Shown here: positions 51,538 through 61,921 of the stretch, piece by piece
Numbering within the stretch: position 1 is the stretch's first letter
Layout: every line of letters starts with the position of its first letter
From: Peribacillus asahii
Lineage (GTDB): Bacteria > Bacillota > Bacilli > Bacillales > DSM-1321
Direction: 5' to 3'
Assembly (NCBI RefSeq): GCF_003570725.1
Contig: NZ_QWVS01000043.1
Location: forward strand, 1-61,921
DNA: 61,921 nt
The notes under the pieces: model-generated
What the model was told of the DNA's origin: nothing
What the model saw: only the letters and a program-made list of their open reading frames with translations
Databases searched by the model: none
Made by a program: the position numbers and the translations under genes

Positions 51538-52323
51538 ATGTCAGGTTCTACTTTAACGATTAAAGATCTTCATGTATCAATTGAAGGTAAAGAAATTTTA
51601 AAAGGGGTTAACCTTGAAGTAAAAGGCGGAGAAATCCATGCAATCATGGGACCGAATGGTACTGGTAAATCTACTCTTTCTTCAGCGATTATGGGTCACC
51701 CTAAATATGAAGTAACAAGCGGAAGCATTACTCTTGATGGTGAAGATGTATTAGAAATGGAAGTAGATGAGCGTGCTAAAGCTGGTCTTTTCCTTGCTAT
51801 GCAATACCCAAGTGAAATTAGCGGAGTGACAAATGCTGATTTCCTACGTTCGGCCATTAATGCACGTCGTGAAGAAGGCGATGAAATTTCTTTAATGAAG
51901 TTCATTCGTAAAATGGATGAAAAAATGGAATTCTTAGAAATGAACGAAGATATGGCACAACGTTATTTAAACGAAGGATTCTCAGGTGGAGAAAAGAAAC
52001 GTAATGAAATTCTTCAATTGATGATGATTGAACCAAAAATTGCAATCTTGGATGAAATTGATTCTGGTCTTGATATCGATGCTCTTAAAGTTGTATCAAA
52101 AGGAATTAATGAAATGCGCGGCGAAGATTTCGGTTGCCTTATGATTACACACTATCAACGTTTATTAAACTACATTACTCCTGATTACGTTCACGTAATG
52201 ATGCAAGGTCGAGTTGTGAAATCTGGTGGTCCAGAATTAGCTGCACGTTTAGAAGCAGAAGGATATGACTGGATTAAACAAGAATTAGGTATTGAAGACG
52301 AAACTGTCGGCGAAGAAGCATAA
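51538..52323 (+). CDS. sufC: Fe-S assembly ATPase SufC
   Basis: The 261-aa ABC-type ATPase is the length of B. subtilis SufC. It has Walker A GPNGTGKS (near 39-46), signature FSGGEKKRNE, Walker B AILDEIDSGLD and switch His in THYQRLL. SufC forms the scaffold complex with SufB and SufD, where ATP hydrolysis drives Fe-S cluster building in the cytoplasm. CACGGAGG precedes the ATG. It is the first gene of the complete sufCDSUB operon. Confidence 0.96.
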   Translation: MSGSTLTIKDLHVSIEGKEILKGVNLEVKGGEIHAIMGPNGTGKSTLSSAIMGHPKYEVTSGSITLDGEDVLEMEVDERAKAGLFLAMQYPSEISGVTNADFLRSAINARREEGDEISLMKFIRKMDEKMEFLEMNEDMAQRYLNEGFSGGEKKRNEILQLMMIEPKIAILDEIDSGLDIDALKVVSKGINEMRGEDFGCLMITHYQRLLNYITPDYVHVMMQGRVVKSGGPELAARLEAEGYDWIKQELGIEDETVGEEA

Positions 52324-52338
52324 GTAGGAGGATTTGTC

Positions 52339-55296
<2,958 letters not shown>

Positions 55297-55349
55297 ACAA
55301 TCAAAATGCTGATTCACATTCAGCACTTTGAAAAGGAGGAATACGAGCT

Positions 55350-56747
55350 ATGGCAAAGAAAATGCCTGAGATCGGTGATTATAAATATGGCTTTGCGGAT
55401 AGAGACGTCTCGATTTTCCGTTCAAAGCGTGGCTTAACAAAAGAAATCGTGGAAGAAATTTCACGCATGAAGGAAGAGCCGCAATGGATGCTCGACTTCC
55501 GTTTAAAATCATTAGAACACTTCTATAATATGCCAATGCCTCAATGGGGTGGAGATTTAGCAAGTTTAAACTTCGATGAGATTACGTATTATGTAAAACC
55601 ATCTGAGAAATCAGAGAAATCATGGGATGAAGTACCGGATGAAATTAAACAAACGTTTGATAAACTAGGAATCCCTGAAGCGGAGCAAAAATATTTAGCA
55701 GGTGTGTCTGCTCAATATGAATCAGAAGTTGTGTATCACAATATGAAAGAAGATTTGGAAGACTTAGGAATTGTCTTCAAAGATACGGACTCTGCTTTAA
55801 AAGAGAATGAAGATATTTTCCGTGAGCATTGGGCGAAAGTCATTCCACCGACAGACAATAAATTTGCAGCTTTAAACTCTGCTGTATGGTCTGGTGGCTC
55901 ATTCATCTATGTACCAAAAGGTGTAAAAGTAGATACGCCATTACAAGCGTATTTCCGTATTAACTCTGAAAACATGGGACAATTCGAGCGTACGTTAATT
56001 ATTGTTGACGAAGACGCACATGTTCATTATGTAGAAGGATGTACAGCTCCCGTTTATACAACGAACTCTCTTCATAGTGCGGTTGTTGAAATCATCATTA
56101 AACGTGGTGCATATTGCCGTTATACAACGATTCAAAACTGGGCGAACAACGTCTTTAACTTAGTTACAAAACGTGCAGTATGTGAAGAAAATGCAACAAT
56201 GGAATGGATTGATGGTAACATCGGTTCTAAATTAACGATGAAATACCCAGCTGTTATCTTAAAAGGTGAAGGCGCACGTGGGATGACATTATCTATTGCC
56301 ATTGCTGGTAAAGGACAACATCAAGATGCTGGTGCTAAAATGATTCACCTTGCACCAAATACATCTTCTACAATTGTATCTAAATCGATTGCAAAACACG
56401 GCGGAAAAGTAACGTATCGTGGAATCGTACAATTTGGACGTAAAGCGGATGGAGCGCGTGCTAATATCGAGTGTGATACATTAATTATGGATAATCAGTC
56501 TACTTCTGATACGATTCCATACAATGAAATTTTGAATGATAACATTTCATTAGAGCATGAAGCGAAAGTATCTAAAGTATCAGAAGAGCAATTGTTCTAC
56601 TTAATGAGCCGTGGAATTTCTGAGCAAGAAGCAACAGAAATGATCGTTATGGGCTTCATTGAACCATTTACAAAAGAACTTCCAATGGAATATGCCGTAG
56701 AAATGAACCGTTTAATCAAGTTCGAGATGGAAGGTTCTATCGGTTAA
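55350..56747 (+). CDS. sufB: Fe-S assembly scaffold protein SufB
   Basis: The 465-aa scaffold equals the length of B. subtilis SufB. It has the SufBD beta-helix core with [15 protein letters not shown] and the conserved Cys-containing segments ([24 protein letters not shown]) implicated in cluster binding, and the [20 protein letters not shown] terminus shared with SufD. AAAGGAGG precedes the ATG. It is the last gene of the operon. A short palindrome and an integrase relic follow. Confidence 0.96.
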   Translation: MAKKMPEIGDYKYGFADRDVSIFRSKRGLTKEIVEEISRMKEEPQWMLDFRLKSLEHFYNMPMPQWGGDLASLNFDEITYYVKPSEKSEKSWDEVPDEIKQTFDKLGIPEAEQKYLAGVSAQYESEVVYHNMKEDLEDLGIVFKDTDSALKENEDIFREHWAKVIPPTDNKFAALNSAVWSGGSFIYVPKGVKVDTPLQAYFRINSENMGQFERTLIIVDEDAHVHYVEGCTAPVYTTNSLHSAVVEIIIKRGAYCRYTTIQNWANNVFNLVTKRAVCEENATMEWIDGNIGSKLTMKYPAVILKGEGARGMTLSIAIAGKGQHQDAGAKMIHLAPNTSSTIVSKSIAKHGGKVTYRGIVQFGRKADGARANIECDTLIMDNQSTSDTIPYNEILNDNISLEHEAKVSKVSEEQLFYLMSRGISEQEATEMIVMGFIEPFTKELPMEYAVEMNRLIKFEMEGSIG

Positions 56748-56755
56748 TGAATAAG

Positions 56756-56778
56756 AAACCTTTGTATATCAAGGGTTT
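56756..56778. repeat. Imperfect palindrome after sufB (possible att core)
   Basis: AAACCTTTG (56756-56764) and CAAGGGTTT (56770-56778) form an inverted repeat around TATAT. It could be a weak sufB terminator or a recombination core, since a tyrosine integrase relic lies 50 bp away. No second copy is seen in the window. Confidence 0.4.
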
Positions 56779-56824
56779 GAGTAATTGTTATAAAATGTAA
56801 AATTGGTGACGTGCCGATTTGATT

Positions 56825-57228
56825 TTATCTTTTAGTGTAGGAGGCGAACTTTTGAAGTTCGTCTTCTTCTATTTTTTCAGTTATATCCAGATACGTATCC
56901 GCTGTTGTTTTAATGGTTTTATGTCCTAATCGATTAGATACATATTTCAGACTTGCACCGGATTCAAGAAGTAGAACAGCGTGTGTATGTCTAAACACGT
57001 GAGTGCCATTATATTCTACACCAGCTTTTTTACAGTATTTTTGAATCATTTCACGAACAATATAAGGTGTTAAATAATGACCATGATAATTTTGAAAAAT
57101 GATATTATCTTCATTTTTACTGAATTTTTTATTTCCTAAATTTGAAAAGTAAACTTTCCAAATTTTTATTTGTAACAGCTTAACGTTGATTCGGGAATAT
57201 TGAACTTCGCTACCTGCTAATTGAAATC
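56825..57228 (-). pseudogene. Truncated phage-type tyrosine integrase
   Basis: The minus-strand frame encodes the C-terminal part of a tyrosine recombinase. HVFRHTHAVLLLESG carries the conserved His and second Arg, GHKTIKTTADTYLDI carries the second His region and the nucleophile Tyr. The frame stays open upstream of the ATG at 57049 for about 60 more codons (GSEVQYSRINVKLLQIKIW..., IFQNYHGHYLTPYIVREM) but has no start and hits a stop near 57229. The N-terminal arm-binding and core domains, including the first catalytic Arg, are missing. It is a relic of an element once integrated next to sufB. Confidence 0.82.
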
Positions 57229-57407
57229 TAATTCATCTGGAGACCTTTAAATTAAAATGTTTTCTTTCTTCTGACAGACTTATTAAATTTCGAAAACAAT
57301 CAATTCAATCATCTTTTCGTATAGAAAAACTTATTAAGAAACATGCACTAGAAAAAACATAAATCATATATAGGAGATATCCCGTTTGAATGCTTGAGGA
57401 GGATATT

Positions 57408-58505
57408 ATGAAACCTATGTTACCTAGTGAAAAATATTTCGGTAATTTAGAACTAGTTTATTCATTTTATGGAGCTATGCCTACAGGTGTGAGTGTGTCG
57501 GAAACCGGTCGCATTTTCATTTGCTTTCCGAAATGGGGAGATGTCGTTAAATTTACCGTGGCTGAAATTGTTGGGGGTCAATTGCAACCTTATCCTAGTT
57601 ACGAAACTAATTTGTTTGACCCAGGGAATATCACAATGTCTTTCATCAGTGTCCAAAGTGTAGTCGCGGATGGTAGGGGAACACTTTGGGTATTAGATAC
57701 TGCGGCACCGAATTTTTCTGAACCAATAAAAGGAGGGGCAAAACTAGTTGCTGTTGATCTAAAAACTAATACAATAAGAAAAGTATATACCTTTACAGAA
57801 GATGTTGTCCTTTCCACAACTTATCTGAATGATGTCCGATTTGATTTTCGTGTTGGAAAAGCTGGGTATGCCTATATAACAGATTCTTCTTCAAGAGGAC
57901 CAGGCGCTATTATCGTCGTAGATTTATCAAATGGAAACGCGTTTAGACGGTTAAATGGGGCGAATTCAACTTCACCCGATCCCTATTTTTTACCAAAAGT
58001 AGAAGGTCAAATTTTAATGAATCGAAACAAAGACGGTTCAACTTCTCCATTTAGATTGGCCTCTGATAGTCTTGCGATTTCTCCCGATGGAAAGATATTA
58101 TTTTTTGCTCCACTAACCAGTCGTCATTTGTTCTCGATTTCAACAGAAGCCCTGAGAGACAGAACGATACCGGACATGGATTTACCCTATCATGTGGAGT
58201 ATTGGGGAGAAAAAGGTGCGTCTGATGGAATGATCACCGATGCAAAGGGAACTGTTTATGCTGGAGATTATGAAAATAACAGTATCCGTAAGATATTTCC
58301 AAATGGCATAATGGAAACTATCGCACATGATCCGAGAATTTTGTGGCCGGATACTTTTTCAATTGGTCCGGATCAATACTTGTATGTCATTGTGAACCAA
58401 TTACATCGACAGCCTAGATTTCATTATGGAAAAGACTTACGACAGAAACCTTATAGTTTACTTCGTATCAAAATTGATGAGTTTCCTGCTCCGACCTTTT
58501 CATAA
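57408..58505 (+). CDS. Yellow/major royal jelly protein-domain beta-propeller
   Basis: The 365-aa protein starts at the ATG at 57408 behind GAGGAGG. It has the beta-propeller layout of the yellow/major royal jelly protein family: PTGVSVSETGRIFICFPKWGD (first blade), SVVADGRGTLWVLDTA, AYITDSS and the repeated 'D(A/G)KG..YAGD.ENN' and FSIGPDQYLYV blades. Related SMP-30-type propellers include lactonases. There is no signal peptide. The substrate is unknown. It stands alone between an integrase relic and the coat cluster, so it may have been gained by transfer. Confidence 0.78.
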   Translation: MKPMLPSEKYFGNLELVYSFYGAMPTGVSVSETGRIFICFPKWGDVVKFTVAEIVGGQLQPYPSYETNLFDPGNITMSFISVQSVVADGRGTLWVLDTAAPNFSEPIKGGAKLVAVDLKTNTIRKVYTFTEDVVLSTTYLNDVRFDFRVGKAGYAYITDSSSRGPGAIIVVDLSNGNAFRRLNGANSTSPDPYFLPKVEGQILMNRNKDGSTSPFRLASDSLAISPDGKILFFAPLTSRHLFSISTEALRDRTIPDMDLPYHVEYWGEKGASDGMITDAKGTVYAGDYENNSIRKIFPNGIMETIAHDPRILWPDTFSIGPDQYLYVIVNQLHRQPRFHYGKDLRQKPYSLLRIKIDEFPAPTFS

Positions 58506-58658
58506 TAAAAATAGTCAATTAATTGTTTTTATTATATAGTGTAAAACAAACACGAGTAAGCAAGAAGTATTAACTTTATTTACTTCTGCCAAATAAACTC
58601 AAAATGGTTTAATAGGAACAGTTTGTTTGGTAAGTGTTAAACTGTTCCTGAAAATTTT

Positions 58659-58964
58659 TTACAATGTCGGTAAGTTCAATGCTGTATTGATATTATTTAA
58701 ATCCAAACTAATCTGTTCGTTTGTATCCCAAGCATGGTACCATCCTTTTTCCGTCATATATGTGGATATTTGTTCGTGCATATCAAGAGCTTCCACTAAA
58801 TGGCGAGTGAGCATTTCTTTAATTTCCGGTGTTCCTGCCTCCGTAACTGCCATGGCATAATTTCTAATTCCACTTTTTGCTGAAATGAGTAGATCCATTG
58901 CAACTACTTGATCCGATAGTGCGTCCATGCCAGTTAAAGTTTCAATGATTGGATTCATGTTCAT
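58659..58964 (-). CDS. yraD: CotF-like spore coat protein (YraD-like)
   Basis: The 101-aa helical protein corresponds to the C-terminal part of CotF-type coat proteins (AMDLLISAKSGIRNYAMAVT, HEQISTYMTEKGWYHAWDTN). It is closely similar in layout to the 122-aa protein at 60344-60712. AGGAG precedes the ATG. It is the last gene of a minus-strand operon in the same order as B. subtilis yraG-yraF-adhB-yraE-yraD. It probably ends in the spore coat or forespore. Confidence 0.8.
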   Translation of the reverse strand: MNMNPIIETLTGMDALSDQVVAMDLLISAKSGIRNYAMAVTEAGTPEIKEMLTRHLVEALDMHEQISTYMTEKGWYHAWDTNEQISLDLNNINTALNLPTL

Positions 58965-58976
58965 TCATCTCCTAAT

Positions 58977-59171
58977 TTACTGCTTAGCGTTGGAAAGGAT
59001 AGAAGCATATTCTTGTAATTGTCTCGTAGATATATCAATGTCTTGCTGCATAATATCTTTTAATAGCTGATCTGTAACTAACCCTTTCATCGTTTTGGAT
59101 TTAGTTAAACAAGTGGTCTTAAATGCAGCCATCTCATGGACCTCAAGAACTTCATGTAAGGCGTATTTCAT
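58977..59171 (-). CDS. yraE: CotF-like short coat protein (YraE-like)
   Basis: The 64-aa protein starts at the ATG at 59171, eight nt after GGAGG. It corresponds to the N-terminal part of CotF-type proteins: LHEVLEVHEMAAFKTTCLTK, SKTMKGLVTD, and QQDIDISTRQLQEY. It is a relative of the 81-aa protein at 60729-60974. It lies 12 bp upstream of the yraD-like gene, so the pair probably acts as a split CotF. Confidence 0.78.
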   Translation of the reverse strand: MKYALHEVLEVHEMAAFKTTCLTKSKTMKGLVTDQLLKDIMQQDIDISTRQLQEYASILSNAKQ

Positions 59172-59188
59172 TTTGTATACCTCCTTCC

Positions 59189-60325
59189 TCAAGGTTTCAA
59201 CACGACTTTTATACAATCATCCATTTTTGTGTCAAAAATCTCATAGCCACGCTTTGCTTCACTTAGTGGAAGTACATGACTTACGACATCTCCTGGATCA
59301 ATTTTTCCGGTCGAAACTAATTCAAACATATATGGCATATAGTGGATGACAGGTGCTTGACCGGAGCGGATATTGATATTTCGCTGCATAATATCTCCAA
59401 GAGGGAAACCATTATATCTGCCGCCGTAAACGCCAGTAACTTGAATTGTCCCGCCTTTACGCACTGCTTGTGAAGCCATGATAAACGCACTTAATGCTCC
59501 CCCTTGAAGCTTCATTCCGCTTGCAAGGAACTCCATATCAGTCATTTTACCGTCCATACCAACTGCATCAATGACAACATCAGCGCCGCCTTTGGTGATT
59601 TCTTTCAGGTAACTTCCTACATTCTTATGGTCCTCAAAGTTAACAATTTCTACTTTGTTGGTGCGCTTTGCGTGCTGCAGGCGATAATTGACATAATCTA
59701 CGGCAATGACACGCTTGGCTCCTTTTAACCAACAGAATTTTTGAGCAAAAAGACCAACCGGACCACAGCCAAGAACAATAACTGTATCTCCATCCTTTAC
59801 ACCTGCATTGTCAACACTCCAAAAACCAGTAGTCATCGCATCGGCAATAACTGCTAACTTTTCATCTGGTTCTTCACAAGTCTCTGGAATTTTGAAATGA
59901 GTAAAGTTGGCAAATGGCACTCTTAAATATTCAGCTTGCCCACCTGGATAGCCACCCGTCGTACCAGAATATCCGAAATAGGCACCCATATCACCATTAT
60001 CATTTGAATTATCACATTGGCTTTCCAAATGGTTTTTACAGTAATGGCATTCACCGCATGCTATATTAAAGGGAATAATGACTCGATCTCCCTTTTTTAG
60101 CTTAGTCATACCTGGACCAACTTCTTCGACAATTCCCATTGGTTCATGACCAATAACATAGTTTTCTTGCAGGTTAGGAATCATGCCATGAATTAAATGT
60201 AAATCAGATCCACATATAGCTGTACTCGTTACTTTAATAATCATGTCATCTGGTTTTTCAATCTTTGGATCTGGAACTTCTTTGACTACAACATTTTTAA
60301 TACCTTGATACGTTACTGCCTTCAT
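59189..60325 (-). CDS. adhB: Zinc-dependent alcohol dehydrogenase (AdhB-like)
   Basis: The 378-aa MDR-family dehydrogenase has the catalytic Zn ligands Cys (AICGSDLH, near 38) and His-Glu (GHEPMG, near 62). The structural Zn Cys cluster lies in CGECHYCKNHLESQC, and the NAD motif is VLGCGPVGLF (near 183-192). The long C-terminal part resembles glutathione-independent formaldehyde dehydrogenases. It is embedded between two pairs of coat genes, as adhB is in B. subtilis, so it is probably made in the sporangium. Its substrate is unknown. Confidence 0.87.
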   Translation of the reverse strand: MKAVTYQGIKNVVVKEVPDPKIEKPDDMIIKVTSTAICGSDLHLIHGMIPNLQENYVIGHEPMGIVEEVGPGMTKLKKGDRVIIPFNIACGECHYCKNHLESQCDNSNDNGDMGAYFGYSGTTGGYPGGQAEYLRVPFANFTHFKIPETCEEPDEKLAVIADAMTTGFWSVDNAGVKDGDTVIVLGCGPVGLFAQKFCWLKGAKRVIAVDYVNYRLQHAKRTNKVEIVNFEDHKNVGSYLKEITKGGADVVIDAVGMDGKMTDMEFLASGMKLQGGALSAFIMASQAVRKGGTIQVTGVYGGRYNGFPLGDIMQRNINIRSGQAPVIHYMPYMFELVSTGKIDPGDVVSHVLPLSEAKRGYEIFDTKMDDCIKVVLKP

Positions 60326-60343
60326 TGGTTACAGCCTCCAGTG

Positions 60344-60712
60344 TTAGTGATCATCAGGTGTCCGGTCAAACATACCTTTTCTATTGGTCTCAACAGGGAA
60401 TAGATTCATTTTGCCAATCATCAATGTATTGTTGGCAGAGAGTTGATCTAGTTTATACTGTTCACTTAGTTCGTATGGATGGAACCATTTTTTATTAATC
60501 ATTAGTTCTGTAATTTCTTGGTGCATAGCAATACCTTGCATTAACTGGTTTCGTAAGAGGGTTCTAACATCAGGTGATGCAGACTCCGTTAATGCAACAG
60601 CAATATTTCGCACACCTTCTTTGGCACGAAGAAGTAAATCCATCGCAAATGTGGTATCTGCTAGCTCTGGTACGTGTAGCGAGTTTATAGGGTCTAAATA
60701 GTCATTGTTCAA
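60344..60712 (-). CDS. yraF: CotF-like spore coat protein (YraF-like)
   Basis: The 122-aa protein has the CotF C-terminal pattern ([40 protein letters not shown]). It is a paralogue of the 101-aa protein at 58659. It lies between the short YraG-like gene and adhB with gaps under 20 bp, so all five genes form one operon. GGAGG precedes the ATG. Confidence 0.8.
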   Translation of the reverse strand: MNNDYLDPINSLHVPELADTTFAMDLLLRAKEGVRNIAVALTESASPDVRTLLRNQLMQGIAMHQEITELMINKKWFHPYELSEQYKLDQLSANNTLMIGKMNLFPVETNRKGMFDRTPDDH

Positions 60713-60728
60713 TGAATTCGCCTCCTTT

Positions 60729-60974
60729 TTAATTTATTATTGGTGTTGGCCGGTTTTGAGGAACTGGAGCTTCAAAAGGTGCGCGTTGATAAATTGCCTG
60801 TAATTCTCCAAGCGCTTGCATGGATTGTTCGACATCTTTTTGCATTAATGCTCTCAAATCCTGATCAAATACCAGTCCTTGCATTAGTTTTGATTTCGCT
60901 AAGCATAGGGTTTTAAAATTAATAACTTCATGTAGATCCAATGACTCATGATCGGCTAATTTTTGAATATCCAT
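60729..60974 (-). CDS. yraG: CotF-like short coat protein (YraG-like)
   Basis: The 81-aa protein has [20 protein letters not shown] and [20 protein letters not shown], the N-terminal CotF pattern, plus a proline-rich tail ([17 protein letters not shown]). It is a paralogue of the 64-aa protein at 58977. AAGGAGGGA precedes the ATG. As first gene of the operon its promoter must lie just upstream (60975-61060); I cannot assign a sporulation sigma factor with confidence. Confidence 0.78.
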   Translation of the reverse strand: MDIQKLADHESLDLHEVINFKTLCLAKSKLMQGLVFDQDLRALMQKDVEQSMQALGELQAIYQRAPFEAPVPQNRPTPIIN

Positions 60975-61294
60975 CTGGGTTCCCTCCTTTTTGACTAACT
61001 ATACAAATACAAAGTTATTATTCCAAATATACAATGAATCATTCTTTAATAGTTTTTTAAGAGGTAGGAAAAACGCTGATTAAATGGCTGGATTAATCAT
61101 AATGTAGTGAAAATTCATTCATAAGGTAGCGCTAATAAATATTCGATATATTTTGATTAAAAGGGCATAGAGTTAACCTATACAACTCAGGAAAAGAAAA
61201 TGAAAACTTCAAGCTGTATCTATTTAAAAGTGTCTATTATGGGGGTCCTGTCGACAAAACGGGTATATTATACGCTAAAACATTTTTGTGAAGG
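60975..61294. other. Intergenic region upstream of the coat operon
   Basis: An AT-rich region with no credible gene. It should hold the coat operon promoter reading to the left. A small palindrome GTATATTATAC lies near 61263-61273, whose function is not clear. Confidence 0.35.
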
Positions 61295-61340
61295 AAAAGC
61301 CCTGATTTTTCTATGCTAGGCAGAAAAATCAGGGCTTTTT
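61295..61340. terminator. Isolated strong hairpin with T run
   Basis: An 18-bp perfect stem (AAAAGCCCTGATTTTTCT at 61295-61312 with 61322-61339) has a 9-nt loop and flanking A and T runs, so it can stop transcription in either direction. No gene ends beside it, so it may terminate an unrecognised small RNA or be left from a lost gene. Confidence 0.7.
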
Positions 61341-61690
61341 ATGTTCTGAGTGTTTTATATCCAAACGACCGTTTTCGGTGCTTATTAACAGAAAATCAGT
61401 AGGATATTTAAGTTAATGTAGAGAAAAAATTGTGAATAATTAAAACAAATATGCAGATTTAATCATTCTTCAAATGTTCCTATATTCTTTTTGACCCTTA
61501 TTGTCGATTAACAACCGCCATCTAAGAGAAATCGTATTTATTATTGAAGATACGTCTTATAACAGACATTGTAAATGTAACTAATAGGAAAGAAAAAGAG
61601 AAAGAATAAAAAGCAGTTGTCCAATTCCCTCCATTTTTATATTTAATAAGGCGTGTATTTTTTCTAACCACAGCTCAGCAATAGTCATAG
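61341..61690. other. Gene-free AT-rich region
   Basis: No open frame or regulatory element that I can support. No tnpB coding remains are visible ahead of the scar at 61691. Confidence 0.4.
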
Positions 61691-61768
61691 GTATGCTGAA
61701 ATACAGAACTTTTAAAAGGCACTGAATAATGCGGGAATCCCACTGCTTCAGCTGTGGGAGCAGTCAAA
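61691..61768 (+). mobile_element. IS200/IS605-type right end / omega-RNA-like scar
   Basis: The run GTATGCTGAAATACAGAACT, TTTAAAAGGC, ACTGAATAATGCGGGAATCC and then a CCCAC...GTGGG hairpin (61739-61758, loop TC) ending GAGCAGTCAA resembles the 3' end of TnpB-type elements. There this segment is both the transposon right end and the omega-RNA scaffold. No tnpA or tnpB frame is present, so it is a solo end or scar. The recognition is from pattern memory, not from a search. Confidence 0.5.
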
Positions 61769-61921
61769 ACCAGATTATCGACCAATGATGCATAGCAACT
61801 TTTTATAAAGAAAACAAGGAGCCAGTTCTTGCAAGTGGTTTTTTTATTAAGTATATAAAAGAACTAATACCAAAGAAATTCCTCCTCTATAGCGATAGGT
61901 AAGTCTTTGAAGCTATCTCTA
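61769..61921. other. Terminal gene-free sequence
   Basis: No supported feature. A short T run at about 61839-61846 follows a weak CCAGTT...AAGTGG pairing that could be a minor terminator. Confidence 0.3.

Noticed and set aside
59095..59349. 84-codon plus-strand frame across yraE/adhB
   Set aside because: It is antisense to two supported genes and has no ribosome site.

Overview
The window is chromosomal DNA from a low-GC, endospore-forming member of the Bacillaceae. The evidence is a tricistronic spore germinant receptor locus, CotF-type coat proteins, the des-desK-desR cold-sensing system, yuzL-fadN-fadA-fadE, and the gcvH/yusF/yusE-metNPQ-sufCDSUB neighbourhood, which follows the B. subtilis gene order. 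It is outside the close B. subtilis group, because many neighbouring blocks (squalene-hopene-type cyclase, nos-type copper cluster, yra-type coat cluster) are joined differently. The genus is not resolved. I see no tRNA, rRNA or CRISPR array.

Layout. 1-2370: DUF1641 protein and type II NADH dehydrogenase behind a long leader with two Rex/Fnr-like palindromes. 2680-7840: a PdaC-like deacetylase, a MarR regulator, then des-desK-desR with a near-perfect 34-bp palindrome in front of des. 7874-11690 (minus): a germinant receptor operon in the order B-A-C. 11828-18766: msrA, a two-component system plus PepSY protein (ykoGHI-like), then nosD-nosL-nosY-nosF with no nosZ. 18781-21145 (minus): terpene cyclase and a DUF1450 protein. 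21226-25878: a Fur-controlled petrobactin-type importer (yclNOP and yclQ, each with its own Fur box), followed by a decayed second yclQ. 26461-31527: LTA synthase, RraA-like protein, guanidine-I riboswitch with Gdx exporter, and an oligo-1,6-glucosidase. 31532-33406 (minus): lysine permease behind a lysine riboswitch. 33605-37219: MntR-type sites and mntABCD. 37425-46405: rodA-like gene, yuzL, FadR box with fadNAE, yusI, gcvH, yusF, yusE. 46454-51045: two SAM-I riboswitches, one for metY and one for metNPQ. 51393-56747: the complete sufCDSUB operon. 56756-57228: a truncated phage-type integrase at the 3' end of sufB. 57408-60974: a yellow/royal-jelly-domain protein and a coat cluster in which two split CotF-like pairs flank an alcohol dehydrogenase. 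60975-61921: non-coding, holding an isolated strong hairpin and what looks like an IS200/IS605 (TnpB) right-end/omega-RNA scar.

Themes. Metal and sulfur supply dominates: iron import (Fur), manganese import (MntR), copper handling (nos-like), methionine/cysteine sulfur (S-box) and Fe-S assembly (suf). Four riboswitches (guanidine-I, lysine, two SAM-I) and operator-like palindromes for Rex/Fnr, DesR, Fur, MntR and FadR can be read directly. The points most worth following up are the nosZ-less nos cluster, the leader/small ORF in front of ndh, the solo omega-RNA-like scar, the decayed yclQ copy, and the alternating coat-pair/ADH operon.
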